Shown here in pieces: positions 1 through 11,662 of a DNA stretch of 64,000 bases (its first letter is position 1; every line of letters starts with the position of its first letter). The translations under genes and the position numbers were made by a program. The notes below the pieces were generated by a model. It did no database searches. It saw only the letters and a program-made list of their open reading frames with translations, and was not told the origin of the DNA. The stretch is from Solanum dulcamara (Eukaryota; Streptophyta; Magnoliopsida; Solanales; Solanaceae): NCBI RefSeq assembly GCF_947179165.1, contig NC_077242.1, forward strand, positions 48,493,097 to 48,557,096. Direction: 5' to 3'.

Positions 1-540
1 CAAACCCGTAATAAAGTCCATGTTCAAATCTTTCCACTTCCAAGTAGTAATCTCAATGTCTTATGCTAAATCTCTTGGTATTTGATTCTCAATCTTCACA
101 TATTGACAATTAGGACACTTAGCCACAAACTCCGCAAAATCCTTCTTTATGCCATTCCACCAATAGACTTTTCTCAAATCTCGGTACATCTTGCGGATCC
201 TGGATAAATAGAAAACCGCGAACTTTGAGTTTCAGATAATATGATTTCCCTCAAGCCATCAACATTGGAAGCACACAGACGTCATTGATATCTAAGTACA
301 CCATCTCCCTTGGGATAAACCCTGAATGGATTTTTCAGCAACTGATTTCTTCAACTCAACCAAATCAGATCATTATCTTTCTTTGCCTTCATATCCACCA
401 CAAAAGATGATTCTGAACTATTTTGCACAACTACACCACCACTCAGAATCAACAAAGCGAACACTCAAACGAGTTAGTCTATGAACATCGAACTAACTCC
501 TTCTTTTCATCCTCAATGTGGGCAATGCTATCATGGACAT
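1..540 (-). pseudogene. Ty3/gypsy integrase N-terminal half, cut by window edge
   Basis: Reading leftward, the reverse strand encodes a decayed integrase. A zinc-binding segment (YWWNGIKKDFAEFVAKCPNC, about 110-170) is followed at the window edge by the start of the catalytic core (MDFITGL, about 1-25), which carries the first Asp of the D,D-35-E triad. Integrase would insert retrotransposon cDNA into chromosomal DNA. Frameshifts and stops interrupt the frame. It is downstream of the RNase H and RT remnants to its right, the usual gypsy order. The rest of the core lies outside the window. Confidence 0.8.
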
Positions 541-1000
541 CCTACTAAGAGCATCAACAACCACCTTCGCCTTTCCTGAATGGTACAACACACCCATGTC
601 ATAGTCTTTCAACAACTCAAGTCATCTCATTTGTCAAAGGTTCAAATTTTTTTGGTTGAACACATATTGCAAACTCTTATGGTTGGTGAATACATCAACA
701 TGGACTCCATAGAGATAGTGTCTCCATATCTTCAAAGAAAACACAACCGCCGCTAACTCCAAGTCTTGAGTCGAATAGTTTTTTTCATGTACTTTAAGTT
801 GCCTAGAAGCATAGGCTATCGTCTTACCATTTTACATCAAAATACAACCAACTCCGATCCTTTAAGCATCACAATACACAACAAACCAATCGAACCCTTC
901 CTGTAAAGTCAACACCGGAGCGAAAGTAAGTCGATCTTCAACTCTTGGAAAATTTTCTCACATGCCTCAAACCATTGGAATTTCACCTTCTTTTGAGTCA
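541..1000 (-). pseudogene. Ty3/gypsy RNase H domain remnant
   Basis: The reverse strand reads in pieces through typical gypsy RNase H motifs: [19 protein letters not shown], then [19 protein letters not shown], then [11 protein letters not shown] (canonical FTDHKSL, so the metal-ligand Asp is replaced by Asn). RNase H removes the RNA template during reverse transcription. The domain is interrupted by in-frame stops. It lies between the RT remnant to the right and the integrase to the left. Confidence 0.8.
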
Positions 1001-1900
1001 AAGTAGTCAAGGGAGATGAAATGGAAGAGAATCCTTCCACAAACTGTCAATAATAATTGGTTAAGCCCAAAAAATTCTAAATATCCAAAGGAGAAAGAAG
1101 TTTAGGCCAATTTTTAACCTCCTTGGTCTTCTTAGGATCAACCATAATACCTTCACCAAAAATAATATGGCTAGGAAACGAAACTGACCTCAACAAAAGC
1201 TACACTTTGCGAAACTTAACAAATAAGGACTTGCAACACAATCCCTAAATGATCAACATGATTATCTCTACTTGAGAAGAGATCAATATATCATCAATAA
1301 ATACAATAACGAACATATATAAATATTTCTTGAATACCCTATTCATCAAATCCATAAAAGCTGCAAGAGCATTTGTTAGTCCAAAAAACATAATCAAAAA
1401 TTTAAAGTGACCATACTGAGTTTTAAAAGTTATCTTTGGAATGTAACATTCCCTCATTTGAAGTTAATGATTACCCGATCAAAGATCAATCTTTGAGAAA
1501 TAACTAGATTCTTGAAGTTGATCAAAAAGTCATCAATCCTTGAGATGGGATACTTATTCTTGCTCGTGACATTGTTCAATATCTGATAAACAATGCACAT
1601 TCGAAGAGAACCAGGCTTCTTCCAAATAAACAGAATTAGAGCACCCCATGGAGGGATACTCAGTCTAATAATGCCCTTATAAAATAAATCCTTTAACTGA
1701 TCCGTTAGCTCTTTAAGTTTCACTAGGGCCATTTAGTAAGGAGGGATAGCGATAGGTTGGGTATCATGAAGAAGGTCAATATCGAAGTCTAACTCTCTTT
1801 CCATATGGATACCCGGAAGATCAATAAGAAACACTTTCGAAAACTCATTAATGATCAAAACTAAGTCAAGAGTAGGGGCTTCAAAATTCATATCCCTAAC
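1001..1900 (-). pseudogene. Ty3/gypsy reverse transcriptase remnant
   Basis: Two open pieces on the reverse strand belong to one RT. The upstream piece (1454-1732) has the fingers motif LKELTDQLKDLFYKGIIR and a diverged form of the [11 protein letters not shown] motif. The downstream piece (1245-1457) has [18 protein letters not shown] and the catalytic FIDDIL (FIDD at 1290-1301). The pieces are in different frames, so a frameshift separates them. The order agrees with a Tekay/Del-like chromovirus pol; the clade is an inference. Confidence 0.85.
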
Positions 1901-1949
1901 TCATACAAGATGGTAGATGCAACCTTTAGAAATCATTTTTTAAGCTTTA

Positions 1950-2300
1950 AGGCATGAGATGAATTGACCCTTAAATACATAATTACTACCTTTTCATTCT
2001 AAGACTGACTCATTAGGAAACTTAAATTTAACCACTCGGGTTCTACAATCAATAGAAGCATAACATACATAAAGATAATTCATACAAAGAATAACATCAA
2101 AATCGGTCATATCAAGCTCTGTAAGATCAACTAGGGTGACTTTTATGGAAAACTATGACTGGAAAATTCCTATAGACTCTTTTAGCCAAGACTAAATCAC
2201 CAATAGGAGTATAGACCCAAAAACCTCTAACAAGATATTGGAACTAACATTAAATTTCATGAAAAAATAAGGAGTAACAAAAAATAGAGTAGCACCTGGA
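1950..2300 (-). pseudogene. Ty3/gypsy aspartic protease region, degraded
   Basis: This stretch separates the zinc knuckle (2504-2545) from the RT start. Reverse-strand fragments suggest the aspartic protease and its linker, but no clean D-T/S-G active site is visible. The call rests mainly on position in the gag-protease-RT order. Frameshifts and stops are frequent. Confidence 0.45.
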
Positions 2301-2503
2301 TCTAACTATGAATAAACATCAAACTCGGAGACTCGTAACATACCGATAACTATATCGGGAGAATCCTCCAAATCTTGATGACTCTATAGAGCATAGAATC
2401 TATTCTGGCACTGACCACCACCAGAACCTAAATGCTGAGTCGATCGGCTTGAAGAAGTTTGAGTCTAAGGTCGACCACCTCAACCTCTAATAGCACCTGA
2501 AGG

Positions 2504-2545
2504 ACAATCTCTCACTTGGTGACCTATCTTTCCACACTCAAAACA
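2504..2545 (-). other. CCHC zinc knuckle of gypsy gag
   Basis: The reverse strand encodes CFECGKIGHQVRDC, a perfect C-x2-C-x4-H-x4-C retroviral zinc knuckle. In gag it binds element RNA during particle assembly. It survives intact while flanking frames are broken. Confidence 0.9.
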
Positions 2546-3535
2546 TGCACCAGAACCTTCCAAGAACTCTCTTCTATTGTTCTTCCCATACTTCTTACAT
2601 GCGGGGATAGTCTGACCACTAAAAGCTCCTTATTGATGCTTTGGGTTAGATACCCTATACTTATTAAACTTTGGAACTGGAGTACTAGAAGAATTTTGGC
2701 TGGAGTACTTTTGGCGAAATTGAAAATGTCACCATTATTGGACTATGAATGCAAAAAGTCACCAATATCGATCCTTACCCTTTTTGACTCGCTAGCCTTG
2801 TCCCTAAGCTTTTCCTTCTCAATTTTCTCATCATGAGTCATCAACCTTGAGATATATATTTCTTTGTTCAACATGGTAGTTTTTCATTTTTGGAGACTAA
2901 GTCCAAAATACTCTATACAAATTTGCTTATATGAGCTCTAGAGTCGGCAACCATGAATGGATCATATTTCGACAATTGTGAGAACTTTATTGCATATTCT
3001 ATCATGCTAATATTACCTTGCCTTAGGTTGATTAACTCTTGAATCTTGTCCTCCCATAGTTCAAGAGGGGAGAAATAGTCGAGGAAGACATCTTTGACCT
3101 CTTCCCAATCTATCAGACCCACATATCTAGCCCTTTCACCCTTCCATTGCTCATACCAAATTGGAGCCACACCTTCCAATTGGTAAGAAGCTAAGTCTGC
3201 CTTCTCAATTGGGCTAACTCCCATAATTTCCACAATCTTATAAATACCCTTAATGAACTTTTATGGATCTTCATCCACCTTAGAACCATGGAAATTCAAA
3301 GGGTTCATCCAAGTGAAGTCACGAACTCTACTAGCCATCATTCCCATATTTGGATTCACGGGAGCAACCACTTCACGGTTGGCTTGTGCCACCATAGTTT
3401 AGGTAAGTACTTAGAAAGTGCTCGAAATTTTGCGTGAGTCACTTGCTCAGCTAAGGAATCCATAGGAGTTTGAGGAGCTTGATGCTCCCCACCTTTGTCC
3501 ACATTTCTTCTCTAAGGGTATCTTCGTGGAGGCAT
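2546..3535 (-). pseudogene. Ty3/gypsy gag remnant
   Basis: The likely start is the reverse-strand ATG at 3535 (MPPRRYP), a typical opening for Solanaceae gypsy gag. The best preserved piece (2913-3233, 106 codons) has a retrotransposon gag domain: YQLEGVAPIWYEQWKGER, then DVFLDYFSP, then INLRQGNISMIEYAIKF. Gag builds the virus-like particle. Stops and shifts divide the frame between this piece, the start and the zinc knuckle. The leader and primer site are directly upstream. Confidence 0.85.
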
Positions 3536-3735
3536 GATTCTATAATCACAAATAACAAGTATTAGAAGGAAAACCTTAGAGTTCAACTTTATCACACAAC
3601 TTAAGAATGATGGAAGAAGTGAAGTTTCCTAAAATGCCTCATAAACTTTCATTTATAGATATGGCACATTTCACACCGATGAATAAGACTCTACTAGATG
3701 CAGAATGTCAGATACCCTAGTAAACATTAAACCTT

Positions 3736-3751
3736 GTTCTAATACTAAATT
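3736..3751 (-). other. Degenerate tRNA-Met primer-binding site
   Basis: Just inside the LTR end the reverse strand reads AATTTAGTATTAGAAC, a decayed version of the TGGTATCAGAGC complement of initiator tRNA-Met. Its position next to the LTR terminus supports the call. The plus-strand element near 58588 has the same TAGTATTAGA variant, suggesting a common family. Confidence 0.7.
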
Positions 3752-5954
3752 TGTCATGACATAGGCTAGGCCCTAGACGTGACACGATGCTTAGGATACC
3801 GAGAGACCCCAAAGAAGACTCTTAGCATAGCATACATAAGGTAAGTAAGAAATATAAAAAATATCATAAATGCAGAAGATAAGTCTTAACATAAAAATCT
3901 CGATAGAAAAGAAAACTCAAAAAATAATATCTGAATAAATGGAAACTATATGACCATAGTCTAACAATGCCTCTACAAACTATAATGGGGACTTAGGACA
4001 AGCCCTAACTCACCCAAAAATAAGAAGCTAAAAAGAAATGAAAGAAAGCATAAAACACAAAAGGGTTGTGTCCTCGAAATATGAGGATTCACCAATAATA
4101 TAGTCAAAAACAATCTAGAACTAGCCATGTGTGAAAGGATGAGAGTTGGACCCTACATTATGAGACAATTTAGGAAAAAGTATGTGTTAGTACATGGAAT
4201 ACACTAAGTATGTGAGAACATGCATAAGGTAAACATGATATCGAAAAGAGCATAAAACATGGGATGCAAGACCAAGAATCCTTTAAAACATGAAAGTAAA
4301 TCATAAGATATGAAATAAAGTCAATGCATCTTTTAAAAGGTGTAAGAGAGCTTGTAAGAAACATAGTTTGTTTTATGAGATATTAACCTCAATCGACAAT
4401 CAAAACCATGTCAGCTATAACATGAAATTCGATGTAACTCCCACACCGATAAGAGAGAGATACTACTTGTCAAGGTAGACTCCATATTAGAATCATCATC
4501 ATGTGCTATATATGGATCAACCAGCTAAGCCAATTAAGGCAAACGTATGGGGGCACATAATTTGGGACTAGGGGTTTCTACTAGAGTCTTCTTTACCAAA
4601 TCGCCACCACAAAGTCCTCACGGTGGTAAGTTAATCCCAATGAAATAAATAAATTATTTATCATTCATATCATTAGAAAAGGAAATAATCAATACCAATC
4701 CACATAATAAAATATATCATAAGAATAGCTCCTTGAAAATCATGATTATAACATAATTCATATAGACACTTAACTTTTTAAGTATCTAAATCACGATTCA
4801 ATCATATTGTGAGAAAAACTTTCACAATTCTTTCATTAACTCATATTTGAAAATATAGTTGAAACATAGTTCATAGCTTTCATAAGACATTTATAAAACT
4901 TTCATAAAATTCATGTTCATGAATCATAGCTTCTAATTAAAAATCATAAACATAATGCATGGGTCCCTATGAAATAAATTTAAAATCATGTAATAATGTG
5001 AATTCATGCATAATCGAGTGAAACAATATCAATTGAAGCAATATATAAAAGACCAATGAAGAATTGACATGAAACCCTCTTAATTGGGTAGAAAAAACTT
5101 TGAAAATTAAGATCTTTTGGGATCCAATGGATGAAAAGAATCGATTGGTGAATTTCTAAATACCTAGAAATCAAAGGTTTAACATCAATGCAGTTTGAAG
5201 AAGAACTTGGGAACCCTAGCTTTGAAATTAAAGAAGAAGCCTTGGATGAAATTTAGGTGAATGAGAGGGAATGGGATTCATTTGAAGGGTTTGGGTAGTT
5301 ATAGGTCATCCAAAAGTAGTCCCAAAATGGCGTGGTTTCATTATTAATAGAATGGGAAATATCCGAAATACCTCTGGAAATAATTGTCCTTTAAAGTCTA
5401 TGGGCAACTCTATAGACCGTAGAAACTTATACGGCCCATAGAGGGCCTCTCTACGGCACGTAGAACTTATATGATCCATGAAGACAATCCATAAAATTTG
5501 TGTCACCAAATGAGGGCTACTGGAATTGAACCTTTTTCCTACGAGCATGGTTTAAAGATTATAGAAATCATTATGGACCGAAGACCCCTTCATCCTGTAC
5601 AAGCCTCAAACCTACCCTCTAATCTTCCTTCTATGGGTACTCCTATGGATAGTAGGACCTTATACTTCCATAGGTTTCCTCTTATAAACCCACTTCACTC
5701 AGACTATTCCCCAACTCACAGGACCCTTTCTACGAGGACCTTCTACGATTTGTGGAATATCATACGGCCTATAAATGGCCTTGTACAAGTTGTTAGTGCC
5801 AAAATATTCTAAATATTGAATTTCCTCATTGACAAAATTGCTTCCTATGGTCTTTATACCCTTAACTGACCATAAAGATTCTCGTAAACTTGCCACTAGT
5901 GGTTTTCTGCAATTTTCCCTTTTTGTTCGACTTTCCAACTTTTGGTGTCTTACA
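3752..5954 (-). repeat. Gypsy LTR shared by two elements (2.2 kb)
   Basis: In element orientation the LTR runs from TGTAAGACACC (plus 5954) to CATGACA (plus 3752). Its left edge abuts a PBS and gag; its right edge abuts a purine tract and an integrase 3' end. One LTR therefore serves as 3' LTR for the right-hand element and 5' LTR for the left-hand one. Its U3 has repeated words of the type TAGACCGTAG, TACGGCCCATAG and TACGGCACGTAG (about 5411-5462). A TACATGGAATACACT-type box lies near 4192. Confidence 0.85.
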
Positions 5955-5975
5955 ATTCTCCCCCTTGGAAATATT
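5955..5975 (-). other. Polypurine tract
   Basis: Reading leftward, CCAAGGGGGAGAAT sits directly before the TG that opens the LTR at 5954. This is the expected form and place of the plus-strand primer of a Ty3/gypsy element. Confidence 0.75.
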
Positions 5976-7195
5976 CGTCCTCTAATGGGACTCAGCTAGT
6001 ATGAATAGAGTAGGGAAAGATTTTAAATAACCCAACATGAATGCAACAAGATGTAAAAGTGCATAAATCAAGGAGTAATTAACCCCAAGCTAAAACATGA
6101 CTTTAAATCTCATTTCATGAACATGCATGCATACAAAAATATGAGAGTGACTGAAATGTATGAATTCGAAGGAGTGAACATGAAGGAACTTAAAACCTCA
6201 AAATGGAATAGATGGAAAAATATGAGGATAACGTTACATCATACTGGCTTTGGCTTCCTATGTAGCACCCTCTACTAGTTGGTTCCTCCAATGAACCTTC
6301 ATAGATGCAACTTCTTTGTTTCTCAATTTTCAGACTAAACGATCTAAAATTTCAATTGGAACCTCTTCATAAGATAGTCTATCTTTAACACCCATGTTGT
6401 CCAATGGCACAATAGAGGTAGATCACCAACACATTTCTTCAATAAAGAGACTTGAAACACCGGATGCACTGATACCAACTTCCAAGAAAAATCTAACTCA
6501 TAAGCTACTTTTCCAAAATGCATCAATATCTGATATGAGCTAACTTTTTGGCAACTAAACTTCCCTTTCTTACCAAAACACATAACACCCTTCATAGGCG
6601 AGATTTTTCAAGTAAATGCAATCATCAACCTCAAATTCAAGTTCCCTTCTCCATACACCCTGATAGGAATTTTTTCGGCTTTGGACAATCTTCAACCTTT
6701 CTCTAATGAGTCAAACTTTTTCCATAGCCTCACAAACCAACTCGATTCCTATCAAAGAAACCTCACCAACCTCAAACCATCAAATAGGAGACCTACACCT
6801 CTTATAATACAAGGCCTCAAATGGAGTCATTTAGATACTCTAATGATAACTATTGTTATAAGCAAACTCAATCAGTGGCAAATGACCATCTCAATTCCCT
6901 TTGAATTCAATTACATAAGCCCGTAACATATCCTCCAAAGTCTGAATAGTATGCTCGGCTTGACCATTGGTCTGTGGGTGAAAATTTGTATTAAGATTAA
7001 CTTGAGTACTAAGATCCTTTTAAAATGATCTTCAAAATTGAGATGTAAACTAACTACCTCTGTCTGAAATGATAGATAATGGAACCCCATGAAGCTTAAC
7101 CAACTCTCGAATGTAAAGTTTAGCATAATCTTCAGCCGAATAAGAAGTCTTAATGGAAAACTTTCATGATGAGATTTACTTCTCTCTTGAAACAA
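5976..7195 (-). pseudogene. Ty3/gypsy integrase C-terminal half remnant
   Basis: Reverse-strand pieces belong to the end of a gypsy pol. Around 6344-6595 the integrase C-terminal region reads MKGVMCFGKKGKFS, VAYELDFSW and HPVFQVSLLKKCVG. Around 6600-7195 the core and linker survive in several frames. The same motifs occur in the plus-strand element at 63011-63301. The 5' side is fused at 7195/7196 to an LTR piece, so gag and most of pol of this copy are deleted. Confidence 0.8.
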
Positions 7196-8018
7196 ACCTT
7201 AGTTTCATAAAATTCATGTTGAAACTTCATCTAAAGCATCCTTAAAATCATATTTCATAAATTCATGATGCATGTATAATTCTTCAGACATAATTTATAA
7301 TCATAAAACTGGTACAATGCATGGGTTCAAGTAAAATTCATCAAAAACATGTAATTAAGATCCATTCATGAATAATAAGATCATTGAGATTGAATAAAAC
7401 TAATTTTATTGAATCCAATGCAAAATCATCAAAATCTAGGGCTAAAGAAGAAATCACAAAATATCCTGAGAATTAACTGTCGAAGTGACCTACGGATCCC
7501 ACCTATGCATCATATGTCACTCTATGGTCCATTATAAGTGCTCATAGAAATCATGTACCAAAAAATGAAGCTACTGGAATTACCCTACGCCCCAAGTCTA
7601 CGGTCCATAGACTAACCTACCAGTCGTAGGTACCACTCGTCCTGCACAACCCCTAAAAACACAATCTTTGAACCTCATCTTATGATCCATCCTACTGCCT
7701 GTCAAACTTTGTATGATTCGTAGGATAATTTTTCTTGTCGAAGTCCATAAATCATTCTTTTGAATCTCATCCTATGAGCCTTTCTATGGAGCGTAAGTCT
7801 ATCTACGGGTTATATGTCTATCTATGGACTGTCATGTTGGTTAGTAGAAAACCTTTAGAGACTTGTAATTTTCCCAAACTCAAGGCACAGTCAATGATGC
7901 CCTCCTATGCACTATAGGTCCTTGTATAGATCATAGGTAGGTCCATCTGATTAGGCACCAGTTGTTCTTCTGTAATATATTTCCTTTGTTTCAACTTTCC
8001 AACTTTCGGGGTCTTACA
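7196..8018 (-). repeat. Truncated 5' LTR of the right-hand gypsy copy
   Basis: Right edge TGTAAGACCCCG (reverse strand, ending at 8018) matches the start of the 3752-5954 LTR. The piece shares words such as TTTCATAAAATTCATG with it and has the U3 words CTACGGTCCATAG and CCTACGGATCC. It ends abruptly at about 7196 in integrase sequence, so a deletion removed the rest of the LTR, gag and most of pol. Its right edge interrupts LINE RNase H sequence. Confidence 0.75.
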
Positions 8019-8390
8019 TGAATGCTCCAAGGTGGTGTAAGATTGTGTTTAATCCATTTGATGAGTAGCTCAGAATCAACCTCCAAAGTAATCTTGTTAT
8101 AGCCATGTTGAATACATGATGAAACTCCAAATCATGTTGCCTTAATTTTTGTCAAGTTATTGGTCCCAAAGCCTAGAAGATTAGCAAACGTATAGATCAA
8201 ATCATCATTTTTATCTCTAAGAATTCCTTCTCCTCCAATTTGTTTTGTTCTCCAATGCACTCCCGTTAGTGTTTAACTTGAACAAGTTCTGATTTGGCTT
8301 GTTCCAGATGACTTTTCTAACTTTACCTCATGTTTGCAGCTTTCTACAAGAAGAACTAGGTCCCTCCAATTACAAGACCAATTCATATAG
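8019..8390 (-). pseudogene. LINE C-terminal RNase H domain, interrupted
   Basis: The reverse strand encodes pieces of the RNase H found at the end of many plant L1-type LINE proteins, for example HGYNKITLEVDSELLIKW and NLTPPW. The gypsy LTR at 8018 cuts it, so the LINE 3' end and any poly(A) tail are not here. The next domain upstream is the zinc-binding RT-associated region at 8391-9340. Confidence 0.7.
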
Positions 8391-9340
8391 GTCAAAGTAG
8401 TTGTGAGTAAATGGTAGGTGTCTTTAAACAGTAGGAATTTGACTCTAGAAATATTGGCCTGCTTTCACCATATTTACTAGAATATTTATTTTTCCAAATG
8501 TTCCAACATATAAAAATAGGAGTGAAGTGAAGAATAAGCTTGTGTACATGATATTTGTTCTCAATAGTCCACCATTTGATATGTAGATTTCCCAAAGGAG
8601 CTAGGGTATACATGTTGCCTAATGTTCCTAAAAAGAATTTCCATATGTATCTTGCAAAGTGCCTAGTAGAAAATATATAATTAATGGTGTCTAATTCAAG
8701 CTTATACAACAAGAATAATTAGCAGGTTCATACCTAAAGGATGTGATCTTTTCATTGGTAGGATGTTTTTCCCTGAAGGCTCTCCATAGAAAGAAACTTT
8801 GAAACAAATATTCTTATGCCAGATATAAGTGTTGATCATGGTTTTGTTTTTCTTCTTTCTTAAATCTCCCAAGTTAAGGAAACGGTGAATAAACAATTGT
8901 AATTTGGCATCCATACTGGTTGATCAAATACCCTCCTTGAAATTGAACTTGAGTTGTAAAGATTTGAGGGACCAAGAAAGGAGGTGTATGTTGCCTAATC
9001 ATCCCTTTATTTTAGTGACCATCAACTAGGAATTGAGAAACCTTAATATTATCAGGTCTAATGTTGATAGATCTATGATTAGCCAATAGACCCACTCCAA
9101 GCCAATTATCCCACCAAAAACAACAACTTCTAGAATTTAGCTTCCATTTGATATGAGTCTCTGCAAGAATTTTGTTTCTCATCATATTCTTCCACATGAG
9201 AGAGTTTCTAGTATCCCATTTTTTCACCACTGAATTAGCTCTTTGATAGTAGTTGGCTCTTATAAAATCACCCCCACAAAGTGTTTTTAGCTCTAAATGT
9301 CCACCACTATTTGAACTTGAAAGAAAGACACACATCAGAT
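8391..9340 (-). pseudogene. LINE zinc-binding/RT-associated C-terminal region
   Basis: Two pieces are typical of plant LINEs. At 9012-9335: KKWDTRNSLMWKNMMRNK and FWWDNWLGVGLL. At 8392-8712: LDTINYIFSTRHFARYIWKF, the zf-RVT-type region. These lie between RT and RNase H in intact copies. Stops and shifts break the frame. Confidence 0.8.
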
Positions 9341-10590
9341 AGTTGTCTCACACCAATATCACCTTCCTAGTAAAGAAAACTTAGAGTTTCTCATTATGCT
9401 CAAAGATACTTTTTCCTCTCTTTGTCCCATCACTTAAAACAAATTGGAAGTTAGGCTCCTAATATAGTTGAGGGTGGTCTTAGGAGGGGAAATATCTTAG
9501 AGAATATGGATAGAAAGGGATTGTAGGACATGTTTCACCAAGTAACTTTGCCCCTATAGCTGAGAATTCTAGACTACCATCCACTAATTCTTTTCACCAC
9601 TTCAGTAATCATATCAAAAAAGTATATAACTTTTTGCCTACAAATATACAGTGAACAACCAAGGTAAGTGATAGTGCTTTCCTTTTGATTAAATCCATTA
9701 GTATCTCTAATTTTGTCAATTATTTCTTGGGGAATCTTAGTAGTGGTCATAATATGACTCTTATCTCTATTTATCAGTTGACCAGAAAACAAGTTCATAA
9801 CTAAACAAAGTCTTCACAATAAGTTGCAAGGAGGATTTAGTTCCAGAAGAGAATATGATCACATTATCTGCAAAACTGAGATGATTGATTTTGGGGACCC
9901 CTATAACCCATATGAAAATCTTTGTATAGATGTTGTTGATGTAGATTATTCATCAATCTAGATAGTACTTCAACCCCCATGATGAAAGGTGCTGGAGATA
10001 TAGGATCACCCTATTTGATGCCCCTAGTAGATTTGAAGAACCCATATCTTGACCCATTTATAATAATGATGTACCAGTTGCTACTCATGATTCTCCAAAC
10101 CATGTCTATGAATATTTCTCCAAAGTCCATTCTTTTCAAAACCAAAAAAATAAAGGAATATGAGACTCTGTTGTAGGATTTGGCCATGTCTTACTTGATG
10201 ACTACATTATCACCCTCCTTGGGTTTCTTTATCTTATGAATTATCTCTTGTGTAAGCAATTTCTCAAATATGCTTCTACCCTTAACAAAATTGGTCTGGT
10301 TATCAGAAATAAGAGTAGGAAGAATGGGAGAAAGTCTAAGACAAAAGGCTTGTAAATAACTTTATTTGTGAAGTTATTGAGGCGTATAATTCTAAATTCT
10401 GAGAGCTTATTAGGATGATCCACTTTTGGGAGAAGAACCAAATAAGCTTGTGAGAAGAACTTGGGTATACTATGACCACGAAAGAAAGACTGAACCACAA
10501 CAAGTAAGTCAAGCTTGATGATGTCCCAGCAGGCTTGGAAGAACTTCCCATTCATACCATCAGGACCAGAAGTAAAGTTGGGATTCATAG
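9341..10590 (-). pseudogene. LINE reverse transcriptase with mutated active site
   Basis: The upstream part (10241-10588) has the L1-type RT motif SGPDGMNGKFFQACW and then YLVLLPKVDHPNKLSEFRI. The catalytic block reads FADNVIIFSSG (FADN at 9863-9874); the family normally has FADD, so one catalytic Asp is now Asn. A later piece (9574-9798) has LFSGQLINRDKSHI and ITYLGCSLY, the usual thumb region. The domain is frameshifted in several places. Confidence 0.85.
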
Positions 10591-11657
10591 AAAAAACACT
10601 TGTTTCAATTCCTCAATAGTAGGCATAGCTTGTAACATCCGATTCTGATCAATTTTGACCATTCTAAGAATACAGTTAAGTACTTCTTTATTCACCCTCT
10701 TCTCTTGCCCTGAGAAGACGTCCTTGAAATGATCACAAGTTGTTTTTGCAATATTTTCATCTTTTTGGATCCAGTCACCTGGGTCATTACTAATTTTGTG
10801 AATAAATAATCTTCTCCTCCTTCCTCTCATAAGAGCATAAAAATATTTAGAGTTTGCATCTCCTTTCCTAAACCATTGTAGCTGTATTTTTTGCTTGAGA
10901 ATAGACTCTTTCAGTCTTAAGTACCTTATATATTCAGCATTAATACAATAAAGTTTAGATTTATTCTCTTCAGATTCTTCATTTATCACTTTTTCTTTAG
11001 CAATTCTGACTTTTCTTCATACTCCTTGACAATAGGATAAATGTCCCCATATTGATTTCTAAACCACATGCTAAGAATAGAGACAAGTATTTTCATTTTC
11101 ATGTGAAATATCCACATGGGATTTCCACTAATATTTCTGTTGCAACAACCTCTCACAGTATTCCAGAAAGTCAGATTTTCTACCCAGCCTTGTAGGAACT
11201 TAAAGTATCTAATAGTGTTCTCATGAACTTCCTTGAATTCCATAAGTAGGGGATAATGGTCAGAATCCACAAATGAAATATAAGGAATAAAGTGTGGGGC
11301 ATATATTCTAGCCATTTATCATTCACCATGGCTCTATCTAATCACTTCCATATTCTAGCATTTAGATCTCTTTGATTGCACCAAGTGAACGGTTGCCCAT
11401 GAAATCCCAAATCAGTGAGCCCACATGCTTCTATAACCCCAATAAATTCAAAGATGTTGTTCATGTTATAAGTTTGTCCTCCCTTTTTTTCTTCAATAGT
11501 AGTAATAACATTAAAGTTCCCTATAGTGCACTAAGAAATATCATAATTAACAAAGTGTAGAAGTCTATCCCAAAGAGGCCTTCTAACATGATCTCTACAT
11601 TTAGCATAGATAAAAGGAATAAGAAATGTAGATGGATGCTCCACATGTTTGAGTTCA
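10591..11657 (-). pseudogene. LINE endonuclease C-terminal part and EN-RT linker
   Basis: Nearest the break the reverse strand carries endonuclease motifs (IGNFNVI, FHGQPFTWCNQR). Then comes the end of the endonuclease fold (SFVDSDHYPLLMEF, the SDH motif) at 10986-11315 and the linker (LQWFRKGDANSKYFYALM) at 10585-10989. This apurinic-like endonuclease nicks target DNA for target-primed reverse transcription. A solo LTR inserted at 11662/11663 separates it from its N-terminus at 14776. Confidence 0.85.
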
Positions 11658-11662
11658 GAAGT
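11658..11662. repeat. Target site duplication GAAGT (left)
   Basis: GAAGT directly precedes the LTR start and is repeated at 14771-14775 right after the LTR end. Five bases is the usual Ty3/gypsy duplication length. Confidence 0.9.

Noticed and set aside
2516..2836. 106-codon plus-strand frame
   Set aside because: Antisense to gypsy gag and zinc knuckle; no domain of its own.
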